DNA of 64,000 nt from an uncultured Hymenobacter sp. (GCA_913776615.1 CAJYPK010000025.1:40150-104149); one strand, 5' to 3'; shown: positions 54,416 to 64,000, counted from the stretch's first letter. A program made the numbers and translations. The notes: generated from the letters alone by a model not told the origin.

Positions 54416-54500
54416 TTGTCATTGCGAGCGTAGCGAAGCAATCGCACCTGCCGAGCGTCGCTGTTCTGATGCGATTGCTTCGCTGCGCCCGCAATGACAA
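54416..54500. repeat. CATTGCGAGC-family palindrome
   Basis: 31-base arms at 54416-54446 and 54470-54500 with two mismatches. The word TTGTCATTGCGAGCGTAGCG differs from the GTCATGCTGAGC family but has similar build; the same word occurs at 191-200. It lies between the channel and dnaG genes. Confidence 0.92.
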
Positions 54501-54516
54501 GAGACAAGAGCAAGCC

Positions 54517-56592
54517 TTACGCATTACGCGCCACCACCGTCCCCAGCATTTGCGCCAGCTGGCCATCGAGCTTCGTCAGCTCATTGTAGCGTAGCAAGGC
54601 GTTGAGCTGCTCGTTCTGGTCGAGGCGCGGGTCTTGCAGCTGGGCCAGGCATTGCTGGCGCTCGCGCTGCACGTGGCACTTGTTGAGGCGCAGAATGGCG
54701 TTATCGCAGGCCAGCTGAATGAGATTCAGCTCGGTGGGCACGTAAATATCCTTGATGCGCCAGTTGGGGCTGAGGTCGTAGCGCTCGGTGGCAAAGTCGG
54801 CCAGCAGTGAGCGAATGCCCGCGTCTTCATGGTGAGCCAGCAGGCGCAGATCGGGCAACTGGCCCTGCAAAAACTGCTCGCGGCACTCGCCCCACAGCCG
54901 GGCGTAGAGTGGCGTGCGCAGCGGCGTGCCGTCAAGCTGGCTGAGCAGGTAGTGCGCCACCGATACCTCGGGCTGCACCTCGTGCGGACCGTAGAGCACC
55001 AGCAGGCGCAGCACGGCCTGCTCGCACTGCATCAGCACGTCGAGCGGGGCGGGCAGCTCGTTGGGGTCGGCGTTGAGGCTGCTGCCGGGGTGCAGGCCGG
55101 CCGTGGCCTCAGCCTCCGAGCCGCTCGACACGCCATACATGGCCATTTCGGCTTCTTCCTCGGGGGTGAAGGCGCGGGCGGGTGCCGCGGCCGGGGAAGT
55201 AGCGGGGCTAGCCGGACGAGACTCGCGAGCTTCTTCGGGGCGCGCCTTGGTGGGCGTGCCAGTTTTGAGCAGCTTGTTGTACTCCGTGATAATCACCTGC
55301 TCCTCAAAGCCGAACGCCACCGCGGTCTGCTGCAAGAACACCTGCCGCTTGAGGCCGTCGGGCACCTTGGCAATACTTTGCAGCACTTCCCGGATGGCCG
55401 CCGCCTTCTTCACCGGGTCCTGGCTGGCCTCGCGGGCCACGAGCGTGGTTTTGAAGGCGATAAAATCCTGGCTCTGACTTTCGATGTAGTCGGCAAAGCG
55501 CTGGTCGCCCACCTTGCGGATGTAGGAGTCGGGGTCGTCGCCGTCGGGAAACAGCACCACGCGCACGTTGAGGCCGCCTTCGAGCAGCAGGTCGATGCCG
55601 CGCAGGCTGGCCTTGATGCCAGCCGCGTCGCCGTCGTAGAGCACCGTCACGTTGTCGGTGTAGCGCTTAATGAGGCGAATCTGGCCCTCGGTAAGCGAGG
55701 TGCCCGACGAGGCCACCACGTTTTTAATGCCGCCCTGGTGCAGGCTCAGCACGTCGAGGTAGCCCTCCACAAGGTAGCACAGCTCTTCGTGCCGGATGGT
55801 CTGCCGGGCCTGAAACAAGCCGTAGAGCACGTCCGACTTGTGGTAGATGTCCGACTCGGGCGAGTTGAGGTACTTCGCCATCTTGTCGTCGCGCTTCAGG
55901 GTGCGCGCCCCGAAGCCCACCACGCGCCCGCTCACGTTGTGAATCGGGAACATCACGCGGCCCCGGAAGCGGTCGTAGCGCCGGCCGGTGTCGCGGCCCT
56001 GGTCGTCTTCGCGCTTCACCACGAGCCCCGTTTTTTCGAGATACTTGAGCTGGTAGCCGGCCGTGGTAGCGGCCTTCATCAGCCCCTCAAACTGGTCGAG
56101 CGAATAGCCAAGCTCGAAGGTCTGGATGGTCGTCAGGTTTAGGCCGCGCTCCCGGAGGTAGCCGTAGCCGATGCTCATTCCCTCTTCCGAATTCAGCAGC
56201 AGACCGTGGTAGTAATCTTTGGCCCAATTGGATACGATGTACTGCGAGTCGCGCTCGTTTTGGGCCAGTTGCTCCTCAGGAGTGCGCTCTTCTTCCTCAG
56301 GCACGGCCACGCCGTACTTTTTGGCCAGGGCGCGCAGGGCCTCGGGGTAGCTACTGCCCTCGATATCCATCACAAACTGGATGACACCGCCGGCCTTGCC
56401 GCAGCCGAAGCATTTGTAGAGGCCCTTGGCCGGGTTTACCGAGAACGAGGGTGACTTTTCGTTGTGAAACGGGCAGCAGGCCCAGTAGTTCTGGCCGCCC
56501 TTGCGCTTGAGCTGCACGTAGTCGCCCACCACCTCCAGAATGTCGGCGGTATGGATAATCTGGTCAACGGTTTCTTTCGGGATGCGGGCCAC
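54517..56592 (-). CDS. dnaG: DNA primase
   Basis: 691 residues. Zinc domain CHC2 type: CPFHNEKSPSF then CFGCGKAGG (residues about 40-65). Toprim domain with VEGYLDVLSLHQGG, SSGTSLTEGQI and DGDAAG. The C-terminal helicase-binding part from about 480 is variable and acidic (TPEEEAEMAMYGVSSGSE). It makes primers at the replication fork. Confidence 0.96.
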   Translation of the reverse strand: MARIPKETVDQIIHTADILEVVGDYVQLKRKGGQNYWACCPFHNEKSPSFSVNPAKGLYKCFGCGKAGGVIQFVMDIEGSSYPEALRALAKKYGVAVPEEEERTPEEQLAQNERDSQYIVSNWAKDYYHGLLLNSEEGMSIGYGYLRERGLNLTTIQTFELGYSLDQFEGLMKAATTAGYQLKYLEKTGLVVKREDDQGRDTGRRYDRFRGRVMFPIHNVSGRVVGFGARTLKRDDKMAKYLNSPESDIYHKSDVLYGLFQARQTIRHEELCYLVEGYLDVLSLHQGGIKNVVASSGTSLTEGQIRLIKRYTDNVTVLYDGDAAGIKASLRGIDLLLEGGLNVRVVLFPDGDDPDSYIRKVGDQRFADYIESQSQDFIAFKTTLVAREASQDPVKKAAAIREVLQSIAKVPDGLKRQVFLQQTAVAFGFEEQVIITEYNKLLKTGTPTKARPEEARESRPASPATSPAAAPARAFTPEEEAEMAMYGVSSGSEAEATAGLHPGSSLNADPNELPAPLDVLMQCEQAVLRLLVLYGPHEVQPEVSVAHYLLSQLDGTPLRTPLYARLWGECREQFLQGQLPDLRLLAHHEDAGIRSLLADFATERYDLSPNWRIKDIYVPTELNLIQLACDNAILRLNKCHVQRERQQCLAQLQDPRLDQNEQLNALLRYNELTKLDGQLAQMLGTVVARNA

Positions 56593-56950
56593 GGGTTCAG
56601 CTTAGAACCTCAAATTTACACTCGGGGCGGAAGTAGGCGGCACGGGGCCTTGCCGGACGGGCGTGGGCGCCGCCCCTGGCAACCGGGCTAGTCAGCCGCA
56701 TCGGCCTCACGTCCAATACGCAGCCAGCACTACGGGCTAGCCTGCCAGGCGGCGACGTCGGCTTCAGGAGTTCCGTCAAACTAAGCTACCCAATACTCAG
56801 CCAGCGGCTTGCGCAACTGGTTTCTGGCTTCTGTTTAGTCAACCCGTCCAGCTTATCGCCGTAAACGGGGCACCTGACAAGATAATTCTGTCTTGTTTTT
56901 CTACCAAACACCGGCTACTCGCTAGTCACTACATTTCCCTTCCTAAGCTT
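56593..56950. other. Intergenic region between dnaG and a membrane-protein gene
   Basis: About 360 bases. Mostly GC-rich, without a convincing frame. Near 56875-56900 a short hairpin (ACAAGA/TCTTGT) is followed by five T, possibly a leader terminator for the plus-strand gene. No other feature seen. Confidence 0.5.
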
Positions 56951-57952
56951 ATGGCTATTTCCACAGACACCGAATTTTATCCGACTACCGCTACCCCGGT
57001 AGCTATCACCAAGCGTATCTCCTGGGGCGCCGTTTTTGCCGGGGCCGTGCTGGCCCTGGTTGTACAGCTGGCACTTAGCCTGTTGGGCCTCGGCATCGGG
57101 CTGGGCACCATCGACCCCCTCACCGAGCAAAACCCGGTGGCGGGCATCGGCACCGGCGCGGCTATCTGGTGGGTGGTGAGCATGCTAGCTTCGCTGTACC
57201 TGGGCGCTACCGTGGCCAGCCGCCTGGCTGGCATGCCCCGCCCCACCGATGGCATGCTGCACGGCCTGCTCACTTGGTCGGTCGTGACGCTGCTCACGTT
57301 TTACCTGCTCACCACGGCCGTGGGCCGCATCATCGGCGGCGTGACGGGCGTGGCTGGCCGGGCCCTCTCGGGCGTGGGCAGCGGCATTGCCGCCGTCGCC
57401 CCCAAAGCTGGCGAGGCCATTAAAGGCGAGTTGAAAGAGCGCGGTATCGACCTCGAAGACGTGAAGCGCGAGGCCCGCCTGCTGCTGCGCCAGACCGGCA
57501 AATCCGAGCTGAGCCCCGAAAACCTGGAGCGCCAGGCTAAAACCGCCGGCCGCAGCGCCAAGGACGAAGCCGGCCGCAGCGCCGCCAACCCCCAGGCCGC
57601 CGACGATAACTTTGACGAGCTCATCGACCGTCTCGGCGATCAGGCCCGCGGCATCGGCAACGCCGCCGACCGCGACGCGGCCGTGAACGTGGTGATGAAG
57701 CGCACTGGCAAGAGCCGCGCCGAGTCGGAACAGATTGTCGACAACTGGATTAACACGGCTAAGCAAGCCCAGGCTAAACTGGCCGAAGCCAAAGTAAAGG
57801 CCGAAGCCGCCGCCCGCGAGGCCGGCGACAAAGCCGCCGCTGCCCTCTCAAAAGCCGCTCTGCTGGCCGCCCTCGGCCTGGGCCTGGGTGCCGCCGCTGC
57901 TGCCTTCGGCGGCCGGCGCGCCGCGCCGCACTCGGTTCTCGTGGCCGAGTAG
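56951..57952 (+). CDS. Membrane protein with helical tail, function unknown
   Basis: 333 residues. Three or four hydrophobic segments in the first half (about 25-50, 65-90, 105-135) with the glycine-rich TVGLG-like ISWGAVFAGAVLALVVQLALSLLGLGIGLG, then an Ala/Glu/Lys-rich helical region about 150-295 (AKAEAAAREAGDKAAAALSKAA), and a final hydrophobic helix. The front part is seen in Bacteroidota and proteobacterial membrane proteins of unknown role (PhnA-like label in some annotations). Closed by a terminator. Confidence 0.7.
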   Translation: MAISTDTEFYPTTATPVAITKRISWGAVFAGAVLALVVQLALSLLGLGIGLGTIDPLTEQNPVAGIGTGAAIWWVVSMLASLYLGATVASRLAGMPRPTDGMLHGLLTWSVVTLLTFYLLTTAVGRIIGGVTGVAGRALSGVGSGIAAVAPKAGEAIKGELKERGIDLEDVKREARLLLRQTGKSELSPENLERQAKTAGRSAKDEAGRSAANPQAADDNFDELIDRLGDQARGIGNAADRDAAVNVVMKRTGKSRAESEQIVDNWINTAKQAQAKLAEAKVKAEAAAREAGDKAAAALSKAALLAALGLGLGAAAAAFGGRRAAPHSVLVAE

Positions 57953-57999
57953 TTTCGGCAGCAAATAGATGCGTTTCTTATTCGGATCATTACCATTCT

Positions 58000-58035
58000 A
58001 AAAAAGCCCAGCCAATGTATTGGCCGGGCTTTTTT
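58000..58035 (+). terminator. Terminator after membrane-protein gene
   Basis: AAAAAAGCCC..GGCCAAT with complement GGCCGGGCTTTTTT; a stem with a T-run in plus-strand sense. Confidence 0.8.
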
Positions 58036-58073
58036 ATTGAAGCTGTTTAGAAAGTCTCCCTACTCAAAACGTC

Positions 58074-58149
58074 TGTCATGCTGAGCTTGCCGAAGCATCT
58101 CTACCGCACCGTCGAATGAAGCGAGTAAAATGCTTCGCCAAGCTCAGCA
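58074..58149. repeat. GTCATGCTGAGC-family palindrome, copy 5, decayed
   Basis: The left arm (58074-58100) is the intact word TGTCATGCTGAGCTTGCCGA; the right arm (58131-58149) is shorter and has lost its end. It is the most degraded copy in the window. Confidence 0.8.
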
Positions 58150-58215
58150 GAGTAAAACTCATTTATTATTTTTAATGCATTTCCCAAACGAGCATACGCC
58201 ACTTTTGTATCGGAG

Positions 58216-58296
58216 CTGTAACACCAAGCTCCAGCTTGGTGAGGCGTTCGGTGGGCGCGTCCTACCGCTTCACCAAGCTGGAGCTTGGTGTTACAG
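58216..58296. repeat. Palindrome with CCAAGCTCCAGCTTGG word
   Basis: 31-base arms at 58216-58246 and 58266-58296 with one mismatch. Each arm itself contains a short palindrome (CCAAGCTCCAGCTTGG), so nested hairpins can form. It shares no obvious word with the other families. Confidence 0.9.
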
Positions 58297-58387
58297 TCCA
58301 ATTAAGCAATCAGCAGGCACCAACCGCTCTTGGTCATTTTACACATGTACGCTGAGCTGAGAATTGCTCTCCGATCCTATCACTCAT

Positions 58388-58422
58388 AAAGAAGCCCGGC
58401 TAGAACCTAACCGGGCTTCTTT
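58388..58422 (-). terminator. Terminator of the lipoprotein gene
   Basis: AAAGAAGCCCGG (58388-58399) pairs perfectly with CCGGGCTTCTTT (58411-58422). It lies after the stop of the 58475-59209 minus-strand gene; T residues follow in that direction only briefly. Confidence 0.65.
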
Positions 58423-58474
58423 ACTGCTAATCGTTCCGCGCGTTGGCTACCCAAAACGAGAGCCTAGCCGAAGC

Positions 58475-59209
58475 TTAGGGACGGGGAGCGGGCGGCGGCG
58501 GGGGCGGCGTACCGGTACCCGGCTGGGGCGCGGGCGGGGGCGGCGGCGGGGTAGCCGCGTCGCGGGTTACGGCATCGAGGGCCTGGGCGGCGGTAAACTC
58601 CTTTTCAACCGTGGAGTAGCCGGGAGGCGAAATGCGCTTGCCGCTGTTGGTGATAAAGGTGGGCTTAATCTTGAGGGTAAAGCGCAGCGGCTGGCGGTCG
58701 CGGTCGGTGAGGCCCAGCGCGAAATCGGCCAGGCTCTGCCCCGTTTGCTGGCCAAAGGCGTCGCGCAGGTTGCTTTCTACCATCACCGGGGCCGTGGTAA
58801 CGCCGCCGTTGGCGGGCACTTCGATGCGCTGGGTAGTGCGTCCCTTGGCTACCTCTTTGCCGTCGATATAGGCCAGGTAGTCAAACTCGTTGAGGGCAGC
58901 CGTCTCGTCGTTGGGGTTGCGGAACTCCAGGTTCACGCGCATGCGCAGGGGCAGGTTGCCGGCGGTGGCGGCGGCGGCCAGCAGCGCCCGCTCGGCGGTG
59001 CCGAGGTCGCCGGCCTGCCGCAGGTTGAGCACGTTGACACCGCCCACGGTGGCCTGGTCGATGGAGGCCAAGCGCACGTCTACGTTCTTAAATGCTTTGG
59101 CTTGCTGCACTTGTTCGTGAATGCCGCACTGGCTCAGGCTGGCCACGGCGACGAGGCCGGCCACAGCCTGCACCGCCACGCGGTGCTTGGTAAAAAAGGA
59201 AAAGGACAT
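58475..59209 (-). CDS. LEA-2-type (WHy-like) lipoprotein with Pro-rich tail
   Basis: 244 residues. The N-terminus carries a lipobox-like SLSQC with Cys28, so it is probably lipid-anchored. The LEA2/WHy-like domain (about 40-200) contains RVNLEFRNPNDETAALNEFDYLAYIDGKEVAKG and PANGGVTTAPVMV. The C-terminal 30 residues are Pro-rich. LEA-2 proteins are linked to desiccation or stress tolerance in general; the role here is not known. Confidence 0.8.
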   Translation of the reverse strand: MSFSFFTKHRVAVQAVAGLVAVASLSQCGIHEQVQQAKAFKNVDVRLASIDQATVGGVNVLNLRQAGDLGTAERALLAAAATAGNLPLRMRVNLEFRNPNDETAALNEFDYLAYIDGKEVAKGRTTQRIEVPANGGVTTAPVMVESNLRDAFGQQTGQSLADFALGLTDRDRQPLRFTLKIKPTFITNSGKRISPPGYSTVEKEFTAAQALDAVTRDAATPPPPPPAPQPGTGTPPPPPPAPRP

Positions 59210-59497
59210 TAGAGAGATTTAGGAAGGGTGAAGTGAAAGATGAATGCCTGGGTTTTACTCCTGCCAGTTCAAATAGTTGGACTATTTCAAAAATCAATTA
59301 TCCCACGGTGTTAGCAACGGCTGACGGCGCAGCTTGCCCGCGCCGCCCAGCGGTCGTACCGCTGAGCTTGGGCAACTGCGTATTGTGCAGGTTATCAATA
59401 GCAATTGCCAGCCAGCGCGAAGCGCATCCGTTGGCCCCGCGCCAACTTTTAGCCCGCGCTCGTGGTTGATAGGTATTCTATTCCTTGTGCGATTTTT

Positions 59498-60538
59498 ATG
59501 GCAGATTCTCTCAAATCGGTCGCCTTTTCCGTGCTGGACCTCGCGCCCATCCTGGCCGGGGGCACCCCTACCGATACTTTTCGCAACAGCCTGCGCCTGG
59601 CCCAGGCCGTGGAGCGGCAGGGCTACACCCGTTACTGGCTGTCGGAGCACCACAACATGGCCAGCGTGGCCAGCTCCGCGCCGGTGGTACTGATTGGTTA
59701 CATTGCGGGCGGCACTACCACGCTGCGGGTGGGCTCGGGCGGCATCATGCTACCCAACCACGCCCCGCTGGTAGTGGCCGAGCAACTGGGCACGCTGGCC
59801 TCGCTCTACCCCGGCCGCATCGACCTGGGCCTGGGCCGCGCCCCCGGCTCGGACCAGCGCACGGCGCAGGCCATCCGGGGCAGCCGCCTGGGCGGGGCGC
59901 AGGATTTCCCGCGCGACATCCAGCAGTTGCAAACCTATTTCTCGGCCGCCAATAGCACCGCGCCCGTGCGGGCCATCCCCGGCGAGGGGCTGGACATTCC
60001 GATCTACGTGCTGGGCTCCAGTACCGACAGCGCCTACCTGGCCGCCGCGCTGGGCCTGCCCTACGCCTTTGCCAGCCACTTTGCGCCCGGCCAGCTGCTG
60101 CCCGCGCTGGAGATTTATCGGCAGAACTTCCGGCCCTCGGCGGCGCTGGCCCGGCCCTACGTCATCGCCTGCGTCAACGTGATTGCGGCCGATACCGACG
60201 CGCACGCCGCCTACCTCTCCACCTCGCTCCAGCAGTTTATGCAGAGCGTGGTGACGGGCGTACCGGCCCCGCTGCCGCCACCCGTCGAGTCGATGCGCCC
60301 GCTCTGGGTGCCCGGCGGCCAGCAGGCGGTGCAGCAGATGCTCGCCTATTCCTTCGTGGGCAGCCCGGCTACGCTTCAGCAGGATTTGCAAGAGTTTATT
60401 GCCGAAACGCAGGTCGATGAGCTGATGGCCGTGTCTAATATCTTCGACCAGGAGGCCCGCATCTATTCTTACCAGTTGCTGGCCGACAGCCTGCGGGCCC
60501 TGGCCAGCCAGCCCAGTGCCGCGCTGGCGGCGCACTAG
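59498..60538 (+). CDS. Luciferase-like monooxygenase (LLM class flavin-dependent oxidoreductase)
   Basis: 346 residues, TIM barrel of the bacterial luciferase superfamily. Motifs: SVLDLAPILAGGTPTDTFRNSLRLAQAVE (N-terminal), YWLSEHHNMASVASSAPVVLIG (flavin-pocket His pair), GGIMLPNHAPLVVAEQLGTLASLYPGRIDLGLGRAPGSD, and a C-terminal FVGSPATLQQDLQEF. The family uses reduced FMN or F420; substrate unknown. ATG at 59498; the longer frame lacks homology. Confidence 0.9.
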   Translation: MADSLKSVAFSVLDLAPILAGGTPTDTFRNSLRLAQAVERQGYTRYWLSEHHNMASVASSAPVVLIGYIAGGTTTLRVGSGGIMLPNHAPLVVAEQLGTLASLYPGRIDLGLGRAPGSDQRTAQAIRGSRLGGAQDFPRDIQQLQTYFSAANSTAPVRAIPGEGLDIPIYVLGSSTDSAYLAAALGLPYAFASHFAPGQLLPALEIYRQNFRPSAALARPYVIACVNVIAADTDAHAAYLSTSLQQFMQSVVTGVPAPLPPPVESMRPLWVPGGQQAVQQMLAYSFVGSPATLQQDLQEFIAETQVDELMAVSNIFDQEARIYSYQLLADSLRALASQPSAALAAH

Positions 60539-60646
60539 CCCAGGTATTTTCCCGGAAAGTTTCGCATCTTTGCGCAACTCCCGGCGGCTGAACTCAGTTA
60601 GCAGCCCAAGCAGGAAGGGCTGCACACCCTCCCTGCCGGCTATCGG

Positions 60647-60775
60647 TTACTTGTTCAGCAGCACGTAGAGGCTGCTGGCTACCAGTACCCAGCGACCGAG
60701 CTGCATCAACAGCTTAGTCGGGAGCCTGACGGTAATTACCACGTAATCACCGCCGCTGTTTGGTTTTTTCTCCAT
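60647..60775 (-). CDS. Possible 42-residue membrane peptide
   Basis: From an ATG at 60775: a short basic start (EKKPNSGGDY) followed by VVITVRLPTKLLMQLGRWVLVASSLYVLLNK, with one hydrophobic helix. It lies downstream (minus strand) of a GC-rich hairpin (near 60812-60842). Plausible small membrane protein, but not conserved in any family I recognise. Confidence 0.4.
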   Translation of the reverse strand: MEKKPNSGGDYVVITVRLPTKLLMQLGRWVLVASSLYVLLNK

Positions 60776-60811
60776 CGGTTTCAGAATGTAGGAGGAAAAA
60801 AGCACCCACTT

Positions 60812-60842
60812 CGAAGCCCGTGGTCTGCCAACCACGGGCTTC
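60812..60842 (-). promoter_or_regulatory. GC-rich hairpin before the 42-residue peptide
   Basis: GAAGCCCGTGGT pairs with ACCACGGGCTTC around a loop of about six bases. On the minus strand it is soon followed by a T-rich stretch, so it may act as a terminator or attenuator for the peptide gene. Confidence 0.4.
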
Positions 60843-61023
60843 GCTCGTTTTGGCCGAAGCCGAAAAGCGATGCCGTGGCGGCGGGAGACTACCGCACAGT
60901 GCGGCAAATGTAGCGCGAACTTTCAGTCCGCAGCAATTACAGCGAACACCTGGTAAAAAGCATAATAGCCGATGACTTTCACCACCCTTGCGAGCGAACT
61001 AAAAGTCCGTGCTACGCTTTTCT

Positions 61024-61031
61024 TACCTTTG
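61024..61031 (+). promoter_or_regulatory. -7 element before leuS
   Basis: TACCTTTG, an exact TAnnTTTG match, with 22 bases between the box and the leuS ATG at 61054. This is a very short leader. Confidence 0.55.
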
Positions 61032-61053
61032 CGCGATTCAACTAGCCCAGCAA

Positions 61054-63834
61054 ATGCCCGCCTACCGCCCGCAAGAGATTGAAAAGAAGTGGCAAGCCCA
61101 CTGGCAGCAGCACCACACGTTCCGCGCCGATAATAATTCTGACAAGCCCAAATACTACGTGCTCGACATGTTTCCGTACCCCTCGGGGGCGGGGCTGCAC
61201 GTCGGCCACCCGCTGGGCTACATTGCCTCCGACATCGTATCGCGCTACCAGCGCCTGCAAGGGCGCAACGTGCTGCACCCCATGGGCTTCGACTCGTTTG
61301 GCCTGCCCGCCGAGCAGTACGCCATCCAGACCGGCCAGCACCCGGCCGTGACCACCGAGAAGAACATCGAAACCTACATCCGGCAGCTCCAGCAGCTGGG
61401 CTTCAGCTACGACTGGGACCGCGAGGTGCGCACCTCCGACCCCAGCTACTACAAGTGGACGCAGTGGATTTTCCTCAAGCTGTTCAATAGCTGGTACAAC
61501 CTCGATACCGACCGGGCCGAGCCCATCAGCGCGCTCATCGCCAAGTTTGTAGAAAGCGGCAGCGAAGGCATCCGCGCCGCCGGCGACGACGAGGAGCGCC
61601 ACGCCTTCACGGCCGGCCAGTGGCAGATGATGAGCGAGAAGCAGAAGCTCGCCGCCCTGCTCCCCTACCGCCTGGCGTATCAGCAAGATACCTACGTGAA
61701 CTGGTGCGCCGCCCTGGGCACCGTGCTCTCCAACGACGAGGTGAAAGACGGCCTCTCGGAGCGCGGCGGATACCCCGTGGAGCGCCGCCTCATGCCGCAG
61801 TGGAACCTGCGCATCACGGCCTACGCCGACCGCCTGCTGGCGGGCCTCGATACCCTCGACTGGCCCGACGCCGTGAAGGAGATGCAGCGCAACTGGATTG
61901 GCAAGAGCATCGGGGCCGAGGTTACGTTCCCGGTGCAGGGCCATGAGGGCACTGAAATCAAGGTCTATACCACCCGCGTCGATACCATTTACGGGGCTAC
62001 CTTCCTGGTGCTGGCCCCCGAGCACGAGCTGGTGGACGTCATCACCACGCCCGCCCAGCGCGCGGCCGTGGACGAGTACATCGCCGCCACCAAGCGCCGC
62101 TCGGAGCGCGACCGCATGGCCGACGTTAAGACCGTATCGGGCGTGTTTACGGGTGCCTATGCCCAGAACCCCGTCGATGGCACGCCCGTGCCCATCTGGC
62201 TGGCCGACTACGTGCTGGCGGGCTACGGCACCGGGGCCGTCATGGCCGTGCCCAGCGGCGACCAGCGCGACTACCTCTTTGCCAAGCATTTCGACCTACC
62301 CATCATCCAGGTGACGGATGCGCAGCAGGGCATCGACCAGCAGGCCGACCCCACCAAGGAGGGCCGCTACATCAACTCGGGCATCATCGACGGCCTCACC
62401 TACAAGGAGGCCACGGCCAAGCTCATCGCCTTCCTCGAAGAGAAGGGCTTGGGCAAGGGCAAGGTGAATTTCCGCCTGCGCGACGCCATCTTCGGCCGGC
62501 AGCGCTACTGGGGCGAGCCCATTCCGATTTATTACAAGGACGGCACCGCCTACGGCGTGGCCGAGGCCGACCTGCCGCTCGTGCTCCCCGAAATCGACGA
62601 GTACAAGCCCACCGAAACCGGCGAGCCGCCCCTGGGCCGTGCCAAGGACTGGAAATACAAGGGCCAGTACGAATTCGAGCTGAGCACCATGCCCGGCTGG
62701 GCCGGCTCCAGCTGGTACTACCTCCGCTACATGGACCCGCACAACGCCGACCGCTTCGTGGGCGAAGACGTGGAGAAGTACTGGGGCCAGGTTGACCTCT
62801 ACATGGGCGGGGCCGAGCACGCCACCGGCCACCTGCTCTACTCCCGCTTCTGGTACCTGTTCCTGAAGGATTTGGGGCTGGTTACGGCCAATGAGCCGTT
62901 TCAGAAGCTGATCAATCAGGGGATGATTTTGGGGCGGTCGAATTTTGTGTATCGTATCAACGGCACCAATAAGTTCGTCACGCTTTCCAAGAAAGATGAT
63001 TACGAAACCACGGCTTTGCACGCCGATGTAAGCATCATTCACAATGATGTGCTCGACACCGAGGCTTTCAAAAAATGGCGGCCTGAGTTTGCTGACGCAG
63101 AATTTATCCTAGAAGATAACGGCACCTACCTCTGCGGCTGGGAAGTGGAGAAGATGTCGAAGAATAAATTCAACGTCGTAAACCCGGACGTTTTGGTGGC
63201 TCAGTACGGCGCGGACGCCCTGCGTCTCTACGAAATGTTTCTCGGGCCGCTGGAGCAGTACAAGCCCTGGAATACCAACGGCATCAGCGGCGTGGCTACG
63301 TTCCTCAAGAAGTTCTGGCGGCTTTTCCACCCCGAGGATGGGGCGCTGGCCGTGACCGACGAGGCCGCCAGCCCCGCCGAGCTCAAGACGCTGCACCGCG
63401 TCATTCAGAAGGTGGCGCAGGACATCGAGAAGTTCAGCTTCAACACCAGCGTGAGCACCTTCATGATTGCCGTGAACGAGCTCACCGCCCTCGGCACCCG
63501 CAAGCGGGCCATCCTGGAGCCGCTCGTGGTGCTGCTCTCGCCCTTCGCCCCGCACCTGGCCGAGGAGCTGTGGCACGAGTTGGGCCACGCCGAGAGCATC
63601 AGCTTCGCCGCCTACCCCGAGTTCCGCGAAGAGTTCTTGGTGGAAGCCAACGTGACCTACCCCGTGGCCATCAACGGCAAGGTGCGCGAGCAGCGGCAGT
63701 TTGCCGCCACCGCCACCACCGCCGAAATCGAAGCCGCCGTGCTGGCCTCCGACTTCCTCGCCCGCTTCGCCGAGGGCAAAACGCCCAAGAAAGTGGTGGT
63801 AGTGCCCGGCCGCATGGTCAACGTGGTAGTGTAG
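61054..63834 (+). CDS. leuS: Leucyl-tRNA synthetase
   Basis: 926 residues. HIGH-type motif [16 protein letters not shown] at about 43-58; editing domain in the middle (CP1); KMSKN near residue 705 ([23 protein letters not shown]); anticodon-binding domain after. Class I synthetase charging tRNA-Leu. The ATG at 61054 follows the -7 box at a short distance, and homology starts there. Confidence 0.97.
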   Translation: MPAYRPQEIEKKWQAHWQQHHTFRADNNSDKPKYYVLDMFPYPSGAGLHVGHPLGYIASDIVSRYQRLQGRNVLHPMGFDSFGLPAEQYAIQTGQHPAVTTEKNIETYIRQLQQLGFSYDWDREVRTSDPSYYKWTQWIFLKLFNSWYNLDTDRAEPISALIAKFVESGSEGIRAAGDDEERHAFTAGQWQMMSEKQKLAALLPYRLAYQQDTYVNWCAALGTVLSNDEVKDGLSERGGYPVERRLMPQWNLRITAYADRLLAGLDTLDWPDAVKEMQRNWIGKSIGAEVTFPVQGHEGTEIKVYTTRVDTIYGATFLVLAPEHELVDVITTPAQRAAVDEYIAATKRRSERDRMADVKTVSGVFTGAYAQNPVDGTPVPIWLADYVLAGYGTGAVMAVPSGDQRDYLFAKHFDLPIIQVTDAQQGIDQQADPTKEGRYINSGIIDGLTYKEATAKLIAFLEEKGLGKGKVNFRLRDAIFGRQRYWGEPIPIYYKDGTAYGVAEADLPLVLPEIDEYKPTETGEPPLGRAKDWKYKGQYEFELSTMPGWAGSSWYYLRYMDPHNADRFVGEDVEKYWGQVDLYMGGAEHATGHLLYSRFWYLFLKDLGLVTANEPFQKLINQGMILGRSNFVYRINGTNKFVTLSKKDDYETTALHADVSIIHNDVLDTEAFKKWRPEFADAEFILEDNGTYLCGWEVEKMSKNKFNVVNPDVLVAQYGADALRLYEMFLGPLEQYKPWNTNGISGVATFLKKFWRLFHPEDGALAVTDEAASPAELKTLHRVIQKVAQDIEKFSFNTSVSTFMIAVNELTALGTRKRAILEPLVVLLSPFAPHLAEELWHELGHAESISFAAYPEFREEFLVEANVTYPVAINGKVREQRQFAATATTAEIEAAVLASDFLARFAEGKTPKKVVVVPGRMVNVVV

Positions 63835-63873
63835 GGCTAGCGGTCTCCTTCCCCACGCCGCCCCTCCCCGCCC

Positions 63874-63956
63874 GTCATGCTGACGAAGGAAGCATCTTAT
63901 CAGGTTTGCCCGGCGACTACCCCGACGCGATAAGATGCTTCCTTCCTCAGCGTGAC
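63874..63956. repeat. GTCATGCTGAGC-family palindrome, copy 6 (diverged)
   Basis: 28-base arms at 63874-63901 and 63929-63956 with two mismatches. The core has changed to GTCATGCTGACGAAGGAAGC, but the inner GCATCTTATC is as in copies 1 and 2. Confidence 0.85.
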
Positions 63957-63978
63957 AGATTGATTGTGAAAGAGAAGC

Positions 63979-64000
63979 GCCCGCTGCACGTGCAGCGGGC
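63979..64000. terminator. Perfect palindrome at window end
   Basis: Eleven-base arms GCCCGCTGCAC/GTGCAGCGGGC make a perfect 22-base palindrome up to the last base of the window. It is probably the start of a terminator or other hairpin whose continuation is outside. Confidence 0.5.

Larger units (their letters stand above)
60539..61053. other. Intergenic region before leuS
   Basis: About 515 bases. It contains a possible 42-codon membrane-peptide gene (60647-60775, minus), a perfect GC-rich hairpin near 60812-60842, the leuS -7 box at 61024-61031, and a CATCTTTG box near 60564 with no obvious downstream gene. Confidence 0.55.

Noticed and set aside
61042..62289. Minus-strand frame of 415 codons opposite leuS
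   Set aside because: Antisense shadow with no domain.

Overview
The window looks like a chromosomal segment of a high-GC member of the Bacteroidota, most likely Hymenobacter or a close relative (family placement is inference). Reasons: Bacteroidota-type -7 promoter elements (TAnnTTTG) before several genes and little sign of Shine-Dalgarno sites; Bacteroidota-type proteins (a PorE-like TPR/PD40/CRD/OmpA protein, a fused IcmF, ABC-F proteins with degenerate signatures); and dense palindromic repeats between genes. No rRNA, tRNA, CRISPR array, prophage or complete insertion sequence was seen.

Layout. 0.3-14 kb is mostly core metabolism: a small membrane protein, an ABC-F ATPase, an outer-membrane barrel protein, hbd, msrA, dapD, a glycosyltransferase, fabH, a DtxR/MntR regulator, mnmE and gltA. 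14-24 kb holds the PorE-like protein, queE, folD, a large MscS channel, a DUF5684-like gene with an apparent early frameshift, lepA and an unrecognised membrane protein. 24.2-31.5 kb is the accessory part: an Uma2 fragment overlapping an unknown gene, the large icmF, then a low-GC pocket. In the pocket a two-gene module (small basic protein plus PARP-like ADP-ribosyltransferase) sits between two copies of the icmF 3' end. It is followed by a class III cyclase-like gene, a 216-bp inverted repeat, a truncated REP-associated transposase (RAYT) and a PD-(D/E)XK nuclease-like gene.

31.5-38.8 kb: an MFS exporter with its MarR regulator and operator, a DUF4126-like membrane protein, a microbial rhodopsin with Anabaena sensory rhodopsin/xenorhodopsin hallmarks, an aldo/keto reductase, a polysaccharide deacetylase and an OmpA-family protein. 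38.9-43.3 kb: DCC protein, sugar ketoisomerase-like cupin, GT2, flippase and FemAB-like protein, the last four suggesting surface-polysaccharide assembly. 43.3-64 kb: corA, surE, an M14 peptidase, a BLUF photoreceptor, ribBA, two GT4 glycosyltransferases, a K+ channel with RCK domain, dnaG, a membrane protein, a LEA-2 lipoprotein, a luciferase-like oxidoreductase and leuS.

Two themes run through the window. First, at least 17 imperfect or perfect inverted repeats of several word families lie between genes, often ending on a stop codon, and one lies in frame inside icmF. The RAYT remnant is the obvious candidate source for at least one family. Second, the 28.4-31.5 kb pocket carries several toxin- or defence-like proteins beside core metabolism and is the best place to look for an undescribed system.
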